Below, in pieces: positions 1-10,644 of a stretch of 64,000 nucleotides of DNA. The stretch is from contig JAJOZX010000873.1 in assembly GCA_023014485.1 (NCBI GenBank), positions 620,001 through 684,000 on the forward strand, given 5' to 3'. This stretch comes from Bathynomus jamesi. Lineage: Eukaryota > Arthropoda > Malacostraca > Isopoda > Cirolanidae. The notes beneath the pieces are model-generated. The model saw only the letters and a program-made list of their open reading frames with translations. It did not search any database and was not told the DNA's origin. Made by a program: the position numbers and the translations under genes. Numbering within the stretch: position 1 is the stretch's first letter; each line of letters opens with the position of its first letter.

Positions 1-894
1 TTCTTCTTTTGCTGTTATTTTGAACTGACTTTTGAACATAAAGATTTTCATTGAATAAATGACTTTCGCCATCCAACGGGCTCTATGATAAGCCCCAGGC
101 TTCCTGAATTTTATTCCAGTCGTTGGAGTACCGCCAAGCAAGATGATTGTCAGTTCCAATAACTCTCTGTAATCGTCGCGAGGTTGATCTTCATTGATTT
201 TTCTTGCTGCAAAGTTGATGATTTCCTCTTTTTCCTTTTGTGGATAATTTTCTAATTTATCGTATGAAGTTAGATTAATCTTATTCCAGTTTGTTTTGAA
301 TCTTTTGAATAACTGAATGTCAGGGCCTGATGAAGCCTGTAATGCAGGGGATACCACTACTTCCAACATGATTTCAAGGATATGGTGTCGACAAGGACAC
401 CACAACAAATCTTTCTCCATTTTCTGTTCAATTAGGACACAAGCTCCGTTTTTACGACCTGTGTTCGATGCAGTTGTATCGAAACACATGCCTTTTACCT
501 TATCTATTAGATTCCAATCAATGATCGCCTGATGTACTGCATTTGCAGTATCCTTTCCTGTGCCATGATCTATATTTGGCACTCCAAGCAGTTGATCTTC
601 TCCACTGCCAGAGATTAGGACTGGCAACCGATCAACAACCTCATTCCCGGTAATGTCTTCGAGGAGTTTGCCATCCCAATGAACAATCAAGGGTTTGTCA
701 GCTTGAAATTCTTCTTTCAAGTTTTCACTGAACTTCTTTCTTGATTTCTGTCTTGCCCTGCGAATCGATGAGTAGCTAACATTGTAATTCTCTGGATCTT
801 TTCCAACATTTGCGATCGTTGGAATAATTATTAAAGAGGCTGATCGGTCGCTGATCTTAGCAACATCCAATGAGGAAAGCAGATTTTCATTCAT
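1..894 (-). CDS. Transposase-like ORF, main part (runs off the left edge)
   Basis: An open frame starts at the ATG at 894-892 on the minus strand and runs 298 codons to the window edge without a stop. It contains WNLIDKVKGMCFDTT followed by an NTG motif, then a W..CRHH segment and an H.ARW segment. I recognise this pattern from repetitive arthropod proteins usually annotated as uncharacterised; the D-rich blocks (HWDGK, CFDTT) look like a DDE-type transposase core, but that is inference. The frame overlaps the upstream ORF (887-1558) by 8 bases in another register. Just upstream is a run of eight A (minus strand), where a one-base length change would merge the two frames, so they are probably one ancestral protein. 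The element continues beyond the window. Confidence 0.6.
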   Translation of the reverse strand, partial: MNENLLSSLDVAKISDRSASLIIIPTIANVGKDPENYNVSYSSIRRARQKSRKKFSENLKEEFQADKPLIVHWDGKLLEDITGNEVVDRLPVLISGSGEDQLLGVPNIDHGTGKDTANAVHQAIIDWNLIDKVKGMCFDTTASNTGRKNGACVLIEQKMEKDLLWCPCRHHILEIMLEVVVSPALQASSGPDIQLFKRFKTNWNKINLTSYDKLENYPQKEKEEIINFAARKINEDQPRDDYRELLELTIILLGGTPTTGIKFRKPGAYHRARWMAKVIYSMKIFMFKSQFKITAKEE

Positions 895-1558
895 AATCTT
901 GAATTTTTTTTCTTGGAAGGCCTCTTTTGGATGTTGAGGGCACTTCCAGATCTACTTCTTCCGTAGATGCAGGTGAATCACTGCAGGAACTGCTGCTGCT
1001 TGCAAGAACAACTGTTTCATCAAATGCAATTGATTCATGTAACCTTTTCTTATCCATTTTTTCATGTCTCTTCGCAGCTTCCTTTCGACGTTTTTCTTCA
1101 TCCTTATCAACTGCCATCATTTTACCCTTTCGACCTTCCCTTTGTAGCCGTAGAAACTCTCTATCTTCCTCAATAGTTATTAACTCGTTAGCATTTGCAT
1201 GCGCAATATCAAAGAGTCCATCCAATTTTTCTTTCCATGTATTCTCTTTCTCTATTGAAAACTTCGATTTTTTTCCTTTGCTCTTCTTCAGCCCTTGCCA
1301 CTCATCATACAGTTTATTTAATTTCTTCACAACATTACATTTCTGGGTTGTTGGTATTCCTGCTCTCTGCCACACTTCCAATACATCATTAACGGTTGAA
1401 GTTAATGCTTCTCTGACAGTTTCATTCTTGATATGTTTATAATTCATGAATAAGGAAATTACTTCTTTCTTTGATGGAAGCTTACTTTGATTCAATTTAT
1501 CTATTTGTTGACCGATCAGCCAGATATCTGTTGAGCTTCTTGATCTCATTTTTGTCAC
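887..1558 (-). CDS. N-terminal part of the same transposase-like protein
   Basis: 223 codons on the minus strand. The protein opens with a basic segment, then a helical DNA-binding-like region (residues about 15-120, with REALTSTVNDVLEVWQRAGI and a K-rich LDGLFDIAHANA block). A Lys/Glu-rich coiled stretch follows (about 125-185), then a Ser-rich acidic tail that ends at the A8 tract. The same N-terminal layout, diverged, recurs on the plus strand at 38358-38681, so this is a repeat family and not a single-copy gene. No function beyond transposon-associated DNA binding is proposed, and that part is inference. Confidence 0.6.
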   Translation of the reverse strand: MTKMRSRSSTDIWLIGQQIDKLNQSKLPSKKEVISLFMNYKHIKNETVREALTSTVNDVLEVWQRAGIPTTQKCNVVKKLNKLYDEWQGLKKSKGKKSKFSIEKENTWKEKLDGLFDIAHANANELITIEEDREFLRLQREGRKGKMMAVDKDEEKRRKEAAKRHEKMDKKRLHESIAFDETVVLASSSSSCSDSPASTEEVDLEVPSTSKRGLPRKKIQDYE

Positions 1559-1832
1559 AATTAAGATAGAGGAAATAGAAGAGAAATTGAGGCGGAGAGA
1601 CTCACTGATATAGCACCTCTCCTGGACACTGCCACAAGCACACTGCGATACCGATTTCCTTGAACGCTATTTGCTCATATACGCATCACCTACCACTCTG
1701 CCTGCAGCAAACCTGCACAAAACCTGCAACCTGCAACAAACCTGCAACAAAAATAAGAACAAATTCAAAAAATTTGATTTTACTCTAATTTTTTGTAATT
1801 TTCAAATTTTCAATTGGCGGGCGCGACCTCTG

Positions 1833-3583
1833 CCGGGTGTCCCACAAAAAAGTTAACCGTACTTTGAATTAATATAACTCAAAAACTATTAGAGATTTTT
1901 GGGTCCTGCAAAAATGTTTTATTTAACAACTATTTATCTGTCGATTCTGGAAATTTCATTAAATTTCCTTTTACGAAGTTGATACATTAATGGTTTTAGT
2001 GGAGGCTATCAAAAATATGTTTGCGCAAGGAAGTAAAATAATGAAACTTCGAAGTTTAAAATTAACAAATTTATTTAAATCCATTAATAACAAAACACCT
2101 CTTCATATGGGTAATACAAATTTATTTTTTAATTTTCTAAGCACCGTTTCCTTCCACATGTCCTCCATTTCTTTCCAAGCACAGTTGCGCCTTTGATCGC
2201 ATTGATTGCACAACTTTTTTGATCAACTGGTGATTTTCCTTAAGTAAATTGACTTCACGTGTGATACTATCTCTTAACTGGTTTATGTTTTCCGGTGGAA
2301 TAGAATACACTTTACTCTTTAGATATCCCCATAAGAAATAATCGCACGGTGTTAAATCAGGGGATCTTGGAGGCCATTCAATTGCATGATTTAGCGCGAC
2401 AATGCGGTTGCCAAAATTTTCTCTCAGTTTTGTTCTTACAGCAAGCTGTCTATGAGCTGGTGCGCCGTCCTGAATCCACCAAAGTCTATTGAATTGATTG
2501 CCGTAAATCTGGAGGAGTTCTGGGATGATCCGTTCGTTGATCATGTTCAGGTAGGCAGCACCATTCAAGTTATTGTCGTAAAACAATGGGCCGACAAGAT
2601 AGCCATTCCCGCATATTCCGATCCACAGAGACACTTTCTGCTGACAAATACGTGTGTCAAAGTTGAATGCTGGGGGGTTGTTCAGCGGCGCATATTGTCG
2701 AATATTATGGCTATTTACCTTTCCATTCATGAAAAAGGCTGCCTCGTCACCAATCACAATGTTTTCCAAGAAACGAGCAGGTTTATGGAGAAGCCATTCG
2801 ACAAATTGTCTACGACGAGGAAAATCAGTTTCAAGAAGCTGGTGTCTTACATGCATCTTATAGGGATGCCATTTTAAGTCATGTTTAACAATGCGGTTAA
2901 ATGTTGACTTTGACAATTGTAACCCATTCTTTCTGACTGATACATTTGGATTTTGAAGAAGTGTCATCTGAACATTTTCGATATTTTCTGTTGTTCTTAT
3001 GGTTTTCCTACGACCCGAACGACCTTTATTTAGATTTAAGCATGTTCCTTCATGTTGGTATTTCCGAACATTTTTCCAAATAGCGGGCTTGCTTGGTGGG
3101 TGCCTACCTGGAAAACGTTGGCAGTATTAAACAAGTACAAGATTTATTTGAACAGTCTTAATAAAGTTTGTGATTACAAATACGCGTTGCTCTTTTGTTA
3201 ACTGCATGATAAAAAGGGTTCTTTTGAAGTAAACTTTTACATAGAAACGCTTTGATTTGCTTAATAAGCAATAATGACGAGACCATACCACAGCGTGTCC
3301 GAAAAACCACTGTGCAATGGCCTAGGCTTCGCTTGAAGAATCGCACAGTGACCTAGGCTCCCTACGCTTCGCTTCATTATTTTACTTCCTTGCGCAAACA
3401 TATTTTTGATAGCCTCCACTAAAACCATTAATGTATCAACTTCGTAAAAGGAAATTTAATGAAATTTCCAGAATCGACAGATAAATAGTTGTTAAATAAA
3501 ACATTGTTGCAGGACCCAAAAATCTCTAATAGTTTTTGAGTTATATTAATTCAAAGTACGGTTAACTTTTTTGTGGGACACCC

Positions 3584-3584
<1 letters not shown>
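1833..3584 (-). mobile_element. Tc1/mariner-superfamily element with about 214-bp terminal inverted repeats
   Basis: The outer ends read CCGGGTGTCCCACAAAAAAG at the left and its reverse complement at the right. The two arms (1833-2049 and 3372-3584) match over roughly 210 bases, long for a mariner. A TA follows the right end; the left flank reads TG, probably a mutated target duplication. The transposase lies on the minus strand. This is the best-preserved autonomous-type element of this superfamily in the window. Confidence 0.85.
2137..3126 (-). CDS. Tc1/mariner-type transposase (N-terminally truncated)
   Basis: The frame is open from 3126 to 2137 (about 330 codons); ATG 2967 lies inside it, and a stop just above 3126 removes the first helix-turn-helix. 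Visible blocks are a GRSGRRKT basic linker, a second DNA-binding helix region, IGDEAAFF with the first catalytic Asp, WWIQDGAPAH with the second, and PPRSPDLTPCDYFLWG with the third. I count 41 residues between the second Asp and the Asp of CDYF, so the spacing reads as DD41D. No internal stop is seen in the catalytic part. Probably inactive because the N terminus is lost. Confidence 0.85.
   Translation of the reverse strand, partial: YCQRFPGRHPPSKPAIWKNVRKYQHEGTCLNLNKGRSGRRKTIRTTENIENVQMTLLQNPNVSVRKNGLQLSKSTFNRIVKHDLKWHPYKMHVRHQLLETDFPRRRQFVEWLLHKPARFLENIVIGDEAAFFMNGKVNSHNIRQYAPLNNPPAFNFDTRICQQKVSLWIGICGNGYLVGPLFYDNNLNGAAYLNMINERIIPELLQIYGNQFNRLWWIQDGAPAHRQLAVRTKLRENFGNRIVALNHAIEWPPRSPDLTPCDYFLWGYLKSKVYSIPPENINQLRDSITREVNLLKENHQLIKKVVQSMRSKAQLCLERNGGHVEGNGA

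Positions 3585-3586
<2 letters not shown>

Positions 3587-3624
<38 letters not shown>
3587..3624. repeat. (TA)n microsatellite
   Basis: An uninterrupted TA run between the right end of the mariner-type element and the left arm of the following inverted repeat. Similar runs sit at 4391-4450, 30573-30642 and 43298-43324, each touching a repeat end. Confidence 0.95.
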
Positions 3625-3627
<3 letters not shown>

Positions 3628-4351
3628 ACAGACAGTGCATGGAACAAGGAACTCTTCTGGGATAATTAAATCCACTATAGTCCGAATAAGTAATGGTAAA
3701 TGACAAATACCATAGTTTTTCTTTTTCATGATGCTAGCCCGACGTGGGCAACGGGTCACTCGCAAAGAGGTCCCATAAATATAGCTTCCCTCACCAGCTA
3801 TCTGCAAAGCAGACAGGATCCAGCTTTGGGACATGGATCTAGGGTTTAAAGCACTTAGCCATGCTACATTTAGAACCTCAATATAAGCAAAAGACTCGCT
3901 GCCTTCACGTCAGATTGAATGCATCAAAGAAAAAGAAAAAGAAAAAGGGGTGCCTTGAAAAGTGGACGCTCAATTCTGCCAGTTAAGGTTTAAGTTTTGG
4001 TTTTTGGCTAAAAATATAATAGTTACCCCTTTTTCTTTTTCTTTTTCTTTGATGCATTCAATCTGACGTGAAGGCAGCGAGTCTTTTGCTTATATTGAGG
4101 TTCTAAATGTAGCATGGCTAGGTGCTTTAAACCCTAGATCCATGTCCCAAAGCTGGATCCTGTCTGCTTTGCAGATAGCTGGTGAGGGAAGCTATATTTA
4201 TGGGACCTCTTTGCGAGTGACCCGTTGCCCACGTCGGGCTAGCATCATGAAAAAGAAAAACTATGGTATTTGTCATTTACCATTACTTATTCGGACTATA
4301 GTGGATTTAATTATCCCAGAAGAGTTCCTTGTTCCATGCACTGTCTGTGTG
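3625..4351. repeat. Large inverted repeat (about 325-bp arms, 77-bp loop)
   Basis: Arms 3625-3949 and 4027-4351 are near-perfect reverse complements and encode the same 70-residue open stretch on opposite strands, which is a consequence of the palindrome and not evidence of a gene. The loop (3950-4026) begins GGTGCCTTGAAAAGTGGACG and is itself part of the repeat unit, because a related loop sequence recurs at 28487-28570. A diverged single copy of the arm lies at 30250-30572. The pattern fits a short interspersed or MITE-like family of which this locus is a head-to-head duplicate. No coding capacity is proposed. Confidence 0.85.
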
Positions 4352-4388
4352 TATCATAAAAAACTCAGGGGACCATTCTGAGTTCATT

Positions 4389-4390
<2 letters not shown>

Positions 4391-4450
<60 letters not shown>
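4391..4450. repeat. (TA)n microsatellite
   Basis: About 60 bases of TA directly before the TA target site of the mariner element that starts at 4455. Confidence 0.95.
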
Positions 4451-4454
<4 letters not shown>

Positions 4455-5359
4455 CAGGGCGTCCCAAAAAATGTATACACACTTTAACAGCTGATAGCTC
4501 AATTGATGTTTCTTTCTTTCCAAGTTAAACCCATTAGAATTAATAATGGCAGTCAGACTAAGCTTTGAACAAAGGAAATTCATTCTAAAATGCTACTGGA
4601 AGTGTGAAAACGCAGTTGAAGTGCAAAGACAGTTTAGGAGGGAGTTTCAAACAGATCCACCAACGCGACTTACCATCACTCGAATTAGAGATAAGTTTGA
4701 AGCCGATGGAACTGTTCAGAATGTCCACAAGAAGCGTTCCGGAAGACCACGGACATCGACAAGCCCCACAAAGCAAGAAAGAGTACTGGAAACGTATCAC
4801 CAAAGTCCAAGAAAATCTGTGCGGCAAGCGAGTCGTGAGGTAGGAATTTCAGAATCGTCTGTCCAACGCATTTTGAAGCGCTGTCAATGGAAAAGTTACA
4901 TTCCAAGATTAGTCCATGCTATTAATGAAGATGATCCGGACCGAAGAGTGGAGTATTGCGAGTGGTACTTGGCACGATGTGGATGTGGATTGGACGAAGG
5001 GGTTTCGTAGAATACCCTCCGCGTTCACCAGACCTCATACCACTAGACTTTTTTTTATGGGGATACTTAAAAGACAAAGTCTACGCTATAAAACCTGCAA
5101 CAGTCGCTGAATTGAGAGCAGCCATTGAACGAGAATGCACACAAATACCAAACGAAATGTTTCGTGATGTTTGCGATTTCATTGCTTCGCGTTATCAGCA
5201 GTGCCTGGACCAGAACGGACGTCGGTTTGAAAACAGGCGTTGACAAAACAATTAAATAATGTCTGTAGATTCTATTACATTTTGAAAATGAAATGTATTT
5301 TAATAAACACTGCCTTTATAATTATTTAAAGTGTGTATACATTTTTTTGGGACGCCCTG
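4455..5359 (+). mobile_element. Mariner-type deletion derivative, copy 1 (905 bp)
   Basis: Ends read CAGGGCGTCCCAAAAAATGT and the reverse complement, flanked by TA on both sides. It contains a transposase gene that has lost the middle of its catalytic domain. An almost identical 903-bp copy with the same deletion junction lies at 42395-43297 in the opposite orientation, so the deletion predates dispersal. Confidence 0.92.
4546..5243 (+). pseudogene. Mariner-type transposase with internal deletion
   Basis: Frame 4546-5010 encodes an intact N-terminal half: two helix-turn-helix regions ([16 protein letters not shown] near the start and an [20 protein letters not shown] helix) with a KRSGRPRTS linker. 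After CEWYLA at about residue 145 the sequence jumps to the end of the catalytic domain, which continues in another frame (up to 5243) as YPPRSPDLIPLDFFLWG and a normal C terminus. The first two catalytic Asp blocks are missing, so the product cannot be an active transposase. It may still bind its own ends (inference). Confidence 0.9.
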
Positions 5360-5363
5360 TATA

Positions 5364-6258
5364 CAGGGTGTACATAAAGTCAGGATCTATTTTTGTGAAG
5401 CACTTGGAAATTATATGGAATTCAATCATAAGATGATAAAGTGGTAACATTTATTAAATAATTAAGAGTAGGATTCGACGTGACGCCCATCAGTATCCCT
5501 GCACAGCTCAAATCGTTCCGCAGCATTTCTAAACACATTTTGGAGCATTTGCGGGGTTATGTTATCTGCAGCAGTTCGTATACGTGTACGTAAGTTTTCA
5601 AGACTCGTAATCTTCGTCTTATAGACGTGCGATTTGATAAAGCCCCATGCAAAGAAATCTAAAGGGGTTAAATCTGGTGATCTCGCTGGCCAAGGTATGT
5701 TGCTTCCGCGTCCGATCCAGCGATTTGGAAAACGTCCATTTAGATAATCCTGAACAATTTTGGCATAGTGACAAGGAGCACCATCATGTTGATAGACGAC
5801 GGTACTAACAATCCTATCCCCGTCGTCTATCAACATGATGGTGCTCCTTGTCACTATGCCAAAATTGTTCAGGATTATCTAAATGGACGTTTTCCAAATC
5901 GCTGGATCGGACGCGGAAGCAACAGACCTTGGCCAGCGAGATCACCAGATTTAACCCCTTTAGATTTCTTTGCATGGGGCTTTATCAAATCGCACGTCTA
6001 TCAGACGAAGATTACGAGCCTTGAAAACTTACGTGCACGTATACGAACTGCTGCAGATAACATAACCCCGCAAATGCTCCAGAATGTCTTTAGAAATGCT
6101 GCGGAACGATTTGAGCTGTGCAGGGATACTGATTGGCGTCACGTCGAATCCTACTCTTAATTATTTAATAAATGTTACCACTTTATCATTTTATGATTGA
6201 ATTCCATATAATTTCCAAGTGCTTCACAAAAATAGATCCTGACTTTATGTACACCCTG
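5364..6258. mobile_element. Palindromic mariner-type element (two 439-bp arms)
   Basis: Arms 5364-5802 and 5820-6258 are reverse complements around a 17-bp spacer. Both ends read CAGGGTGTACATAAAGTCAG and are flanked by TA. Each arm carries the same 3' half of a transposase (minus 5462-5854, plus 5768-6160) with the second catalytic block QHDGAPCH, then ARSPDLTPLDFF, also with 41 residues between the two Asp. The 5' half of the element is absent. The left TA abuts the right TA of the previous element, so the two sit end to end. Confidence 0.93.
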
Positions 6259-6758
6259 TATTATATCCCTTTGCTTTGTCCGGAGCTATAGGGCGCGTCC
6301 CTCTGTAGCCAATAGGGGAATGCATCTTCCTTCGATGTAAGGGCTTCCTCTGCACTCGTGGACTATTGGACCCGTTTGGGGACCCGGCTGATCTCCTACT
6401 CTCCTACTCCTACTTATATTTCTTTCTCCTCCTATTCCCGACTCTTTCTGGCTTTTTTTTTTCTTTTCCTGCATTTGGCTTTGTTTTGGACTGACTTGAC
6501 TCTTTCCTTAGACCTTGGGTGAGGGAGGTGGTTGTCCTTCACCCTTGTCGGTCTTAAACCAAACCCTGTCCCTGCCATCTTTCACCGCGCGTTGGATGAG
6601 AGTGGCCGCCTTTTAGGCACGGGGACTGGGAATGGGTGTATCTCCTCTGCGTGACATCTATTGGCGGTGGGACCGAGTGTGCCCACGAATCGCCTTTCCC
6701 TTGTTGGAGTCGGTGGTGGCTGGATGCGGGCGAGGGATGAAGCTTCTTTTTGTTTGCT

Positions 6759-8258
6759 ATGGCTTCTACTCGGCTTACGACTTCTGCTTCTAATACTCGG
6801 ACTACTCCTTCTCTTAACACTCGGGTGGTGGGCAACCAAGCCCTCGAGTCCTCTACCACTGGAAGACCGCATCCTGATGGGGTTGACCCCCCTCTGGTAA
6901 CGGAACACTTGCACTCTCCTTTACCGTCGCCGACCCCAGCCTGTACTTTGAATATGCCCTTGGACGTACACCCTCTGGAGCAGGGGTCTCGTCCCAGCCC
7001 ACCTCAGCCGCCTTCGGGCAAGTCAAGTTCCACCCAAGACTTGCCTCCAAAACCCGGCTTCTTGCTCTCCCCGTATGCCCCTCCTCACCCGCCGTCGGCC
7101 CGCCTCCCCACGAAGAGAGCCCCGCGGCGGACGGAGAAGTCGGCATTCACGACCATCCTATCGACCGTTGGGTATCCTAGTCCACTTCGATTCTACAGCC
7201 TCCCTATCCCTTCCAAGTATCCACAAATTTCTAGTGATCCGGCCTACCTCTGGGTCCCTTCCGACCAACTCTGAACGGACGTTTCAGGCGATCTGAGCCC
7301 GCAGCAACTCCAGCCGCTATGATGTACGACCGCAGAGGGATGGCTCCCTCCTCATAAAATCACGCTCAGCCGCAGAGACGAAAGCCCTACTCTCCCTCAC
7401 TGAGGTCCTTGGATGCTCGGTGTCCGTCTCCCCACAACCTCGCCTGAACCAGAGTCAGGACACTATTTACGCCACCCGCCTATTATCGATCACAGTGAAC
7501 GAGCTCTTGGAGTTACCTCGCACCCCAGGGTGTCACTAAGATTCATCGCTTCACATCCCGACAGGGAGGTATCCCCTCCCCCACCCCGCGTCTACTTCTT
7601 ACCTTCAATACCTTAGTCCCTCCCGACCGTAATGTATGGGGTGTGGGAGACCGCACGTCATGCGAGTTTTCTGTCCGCCCATACATCCCAGACCCGACCC
7701 GTTGCTTTAAACGCAAGTTTGGACACGTTAGCTCAGTTTGCCGGCAGCCGCACCAACTGTCTTCGTTGCGGACAAATCGCTCATCCAGATAAGTGCCCCA
7801 ACACACCCAAATGCTCCAATTGTGAAGGCGCACACCCCTCTTCATCCCGCGAATGCCTGTTCTTCAGGTTCGAGGAGGAGGTCCGAGGCCTGGAGGTAGC
7901 GGACTTCCTTAGCCTCCGAGAGGTGCTAGATGGTGCGGAGTCGGGAGGTGAGGCCGGGCGTATCTTACGCCGCTGCCCTCGGCTTTGTCCTCTCGGCACG
8001 CCGCCCTGGCCTGCCGCTCAAACCCCCCTCGACCACTGTTCCCCATCCCTCCCAAAGGGAGTCCTTGCAGGAACCGACGACGACCTGCCCCCCCACCATC
8101 CCTTCTCTTCACGCACCTCACCTGCCACAGATTCCCCAGGAGTCTGGGACCAGGACACCCAGGCCCCACCCACCTCGGACCCTGCCCTCCCAGCACTCTC
8201 TGCACACACCCGAATTTACCGCCCGGATCAAGCCGACGAGGTGGAGACGCCGGAGTGA
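6759..8258 (+). pseudogene. LINE ORF1 (gag-like, zinc knuckles)
   Basis: ATG 6759 opens a Ser/Thr/Pro-rich N-terminal region (about 170 codons). The reading then shifts frame around 7070-7620 and resumes in the 7632-8258 frame. The key signature is two successive Cys/His knuckles near 7755-7855: CLRCGQIAHPDKC, then CSNCEGAHP with a downstream Cys, as found in ORF1 of I- and Jockey-type elements. Further downstream the frame is Pro-rich and unstructured. At least two frameshifts make this a pseudogene. In its family it would coat the element RNA. Confidence 0.75.
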
Positions 8259-9806
8259 GTCGCCAGACCTTCCGGCCTTTCAACATCTCTCCCTCTTCCC
8301 CTAGATCTAAGAAGACGGCTCGGACCCTCACACCGCCCATTTCGTCTACGAGGACCATACCACCCCACCGCTGAAGTCCTACCAATCTACCCCCACAGAC
8401 TCTGACAATAGTTGCCGAATTACATGACCCATCCCCCACGACGAGATCCAATCTGGACAACATCCTCTCCCCCGAGGATCCAGTGGATGCGGCTGTGGCG
8501 CAGCTACACGGTGTAACCGAGGGGAGCTCGGCCGCGCCCGTGAGTCTTATGGATCTGCCCTTGCCTCCTGGTGCCATTTTTTCCACCCCTCCACGAGAAC
8601 ACACTGGTTCATCTCTTTCCACCCCCTACAGTACCTGACCCCTCCAAATCCCCGGCCCCCTCCCTGTTAGCCACCCTGAGCACGTCCTCCCTCCCACCTG
8701 CCCGGTCCTTCTGGTACCCCCTATCGCCACCCAGGGTCCGCCGTAAGACCCCAGACAGGCGGGGAGGTGCCACTTTGGGAAATAAAGTGCCCCCTCCTGG
8801 CCCGAACACAGAAGCCCACCAAGAAACTTTTCACCCTCTGAGCCCACGACGTTCTCCTAGCTGCCGTGATCCACGCCTCCGTTCTCGCTCGGCCGACTCC
8901 ACCCCGCAATCTCAGCGGAGATCGACTGGCCGACCGATTCCTTCTCTGGTGAACGGCAGATAGCTAGCCATACTCCTAACCTATCATTCGCCTTCGCGAA
9001 CGCCAGATCTCCCTTCACACTCCAAGCACCTACACCTTTACCCATCCCCCATCATCAAATAATGAATCCCCCAAAAACTACAATAGTACACTGGAACTGC
9101 AGAGGAATATTCGCGAATTACGAAGGCCTTAATTCCTTGATTGCCACTTCCCGTCCGGTGTGTGTCTGTCTCCAGGAGCTCATCCTGGGGACCAAGCCCA
9201 TGCCCTGCCCTACTGGATATTCCTACATCACCCCGTCTCCTACCTGCACTCGAAGGGGGCTGCTATTTTCATACACCACGCAGTCCCCTTCCACAATCTC
9301 CCTATCCGATCCCCGTTACAGGTGATTGCTACCCGGCTTTCCCTGGATAGACAGTACACCGTCTGTTCAATATACCTCCCTCCCCACACTGGAGTCTCCC
9401 ACGATGACCTGGTGGAGGTGGTATAACAACTCCCCAGGCTCTTTCTATTATTGGGCGATTTCAATAGTCGCTACCCCTTGTGGGGAGACACACACTCCAC
9501 TTATTTGGCCCCGACCCTGATTAATATCATGACCGAGCTCTCCTTCGAGTGCTTCAATGATGGATCTCCTACATTCTACCATGCCACCACCTGCACTCCA
9601 TCCTGTATAAACCTGTCCTTCGTGTCGACCGATGCCCTCCTAGATTTCGCATGGCAAGCTCTCCAAGAGGACTATGGAAGTGACCATTTCCCTGTTCAAC
9701 TCACCCTCAATTGGCCTGACCAGACCGTTCGGGTACCGGAAAAATGGATTACTGCCAAAGCTAATTGGTCCCGCTTCCACGACGATACATATACAACCCT
9801 TACGAC

Positions 9807-10644
9807 CAGGGCCGGATTAAGACCTTTAGAGGCCCTAAGCACTTAAAAGATTTTGGTGCCCCATATATATGTAATTCAAAATATAAACAAAAATAAACCA
9901 TAAAATAAAATTTTATTTTTTGAAATGAAACAAAACTTACAGTAAGATGGAAAATAATGTTTATTTTTGTATACTTCCACTTCATTTATATTTGAAAAGT
10001 TTTCTCCTACTTTTTTTAATTGCAAAGTCTTTGATCAGATCCTCAAAACTAATCTTACGTAACACATCTGCTTCTATACTTAGTAGAGATAAGGCATCCA
10101 GCCTGCCTTGTTGCATAGTTGTTCTGTTGGTATTTTTAATATATTTCAACTGAGAAAATGAACGCTCAGCTGAGCAATTTGTGACCATTAATGTTAAAAA
10201 TATACGAAAGCAATTTCTACATTTGGGAAGGCACACTCAATATTGTCTTCTACAATTATTTTATAAAGTTCAGCATGACTGAATCTTGTTTTTACATTTA
10301 CTATAGCACACGAAAATATTTAATCTATATGTATTTTTAATATGGCGCTCAAAGATTTGATATAAACAAAATAATAACGCAAAGCGTAAAGTGTGTGATT
10401 ACAACGAAATATATTTATTCTCTCAAAAGGGTTGTTGTTCACTACAAATTCAAACAATGAAAAAAAATAAATACTATATATGAATATATATAATTCAGTT
10501 TTCAACAGCTTATAGGCTATAAGCCGCGATTATAATAGTATAATAAATCCATGGTAAATCCGACAAAGGAAAATTTCTGTGGTGCCCCCCTTCCCTTGAT
10601 GCCCTAACACGGGCTTATTTTGCTTAATGGTTAATCTGGCCCTG
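9807..10644 (-). mobile_element. hAT element inserted in the LINE (838 bp, 8-bp TSD)
   Basis: Ends CAGGGCCGGATTAAG and TTAATCTGGCCCTG are inverted repeats. The flanks carry a perfect 8-bp duplication CTTACGAC (9799-9806 and 10645-10652), the hAT hallmark. Removing the insert rejoins LINE coding sequence (GG-CTTACGAC-TG). A 148-bp MITE with the same ends lies at 27077-27224. The AT-rich insert contrasts with its GC-rich host. Confidence 0.95.
9982..10236 (-). pseudogene. hAT transposase C-terminal (dimerisation) fragment
   Basis: 84 codons on the minus strand with VTNCSAERSFSQLKYIKN and RLDALSLLSIEADV, the C-terminal hAT dimerisation signature seen in ZMYM1-like transposases. The catalytic region and zinc finger are missing, so the element is non-autonomous. 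Confidence 0.85.

Noticed and set aside
3562..4381. Identical 70-residue open frames on opposite strands
   Set aside because: They result from the inverted repeat; the sequence recurs elsewhere with stops and shows no protein family.
6554..8809. Several long minus-strand open frames (for example 7909-8622)
   Set aside because: They are shadows of the GC-rich LINE ORF1 region; no domain is recognisable and the plus strand carries the zinc knuckles.
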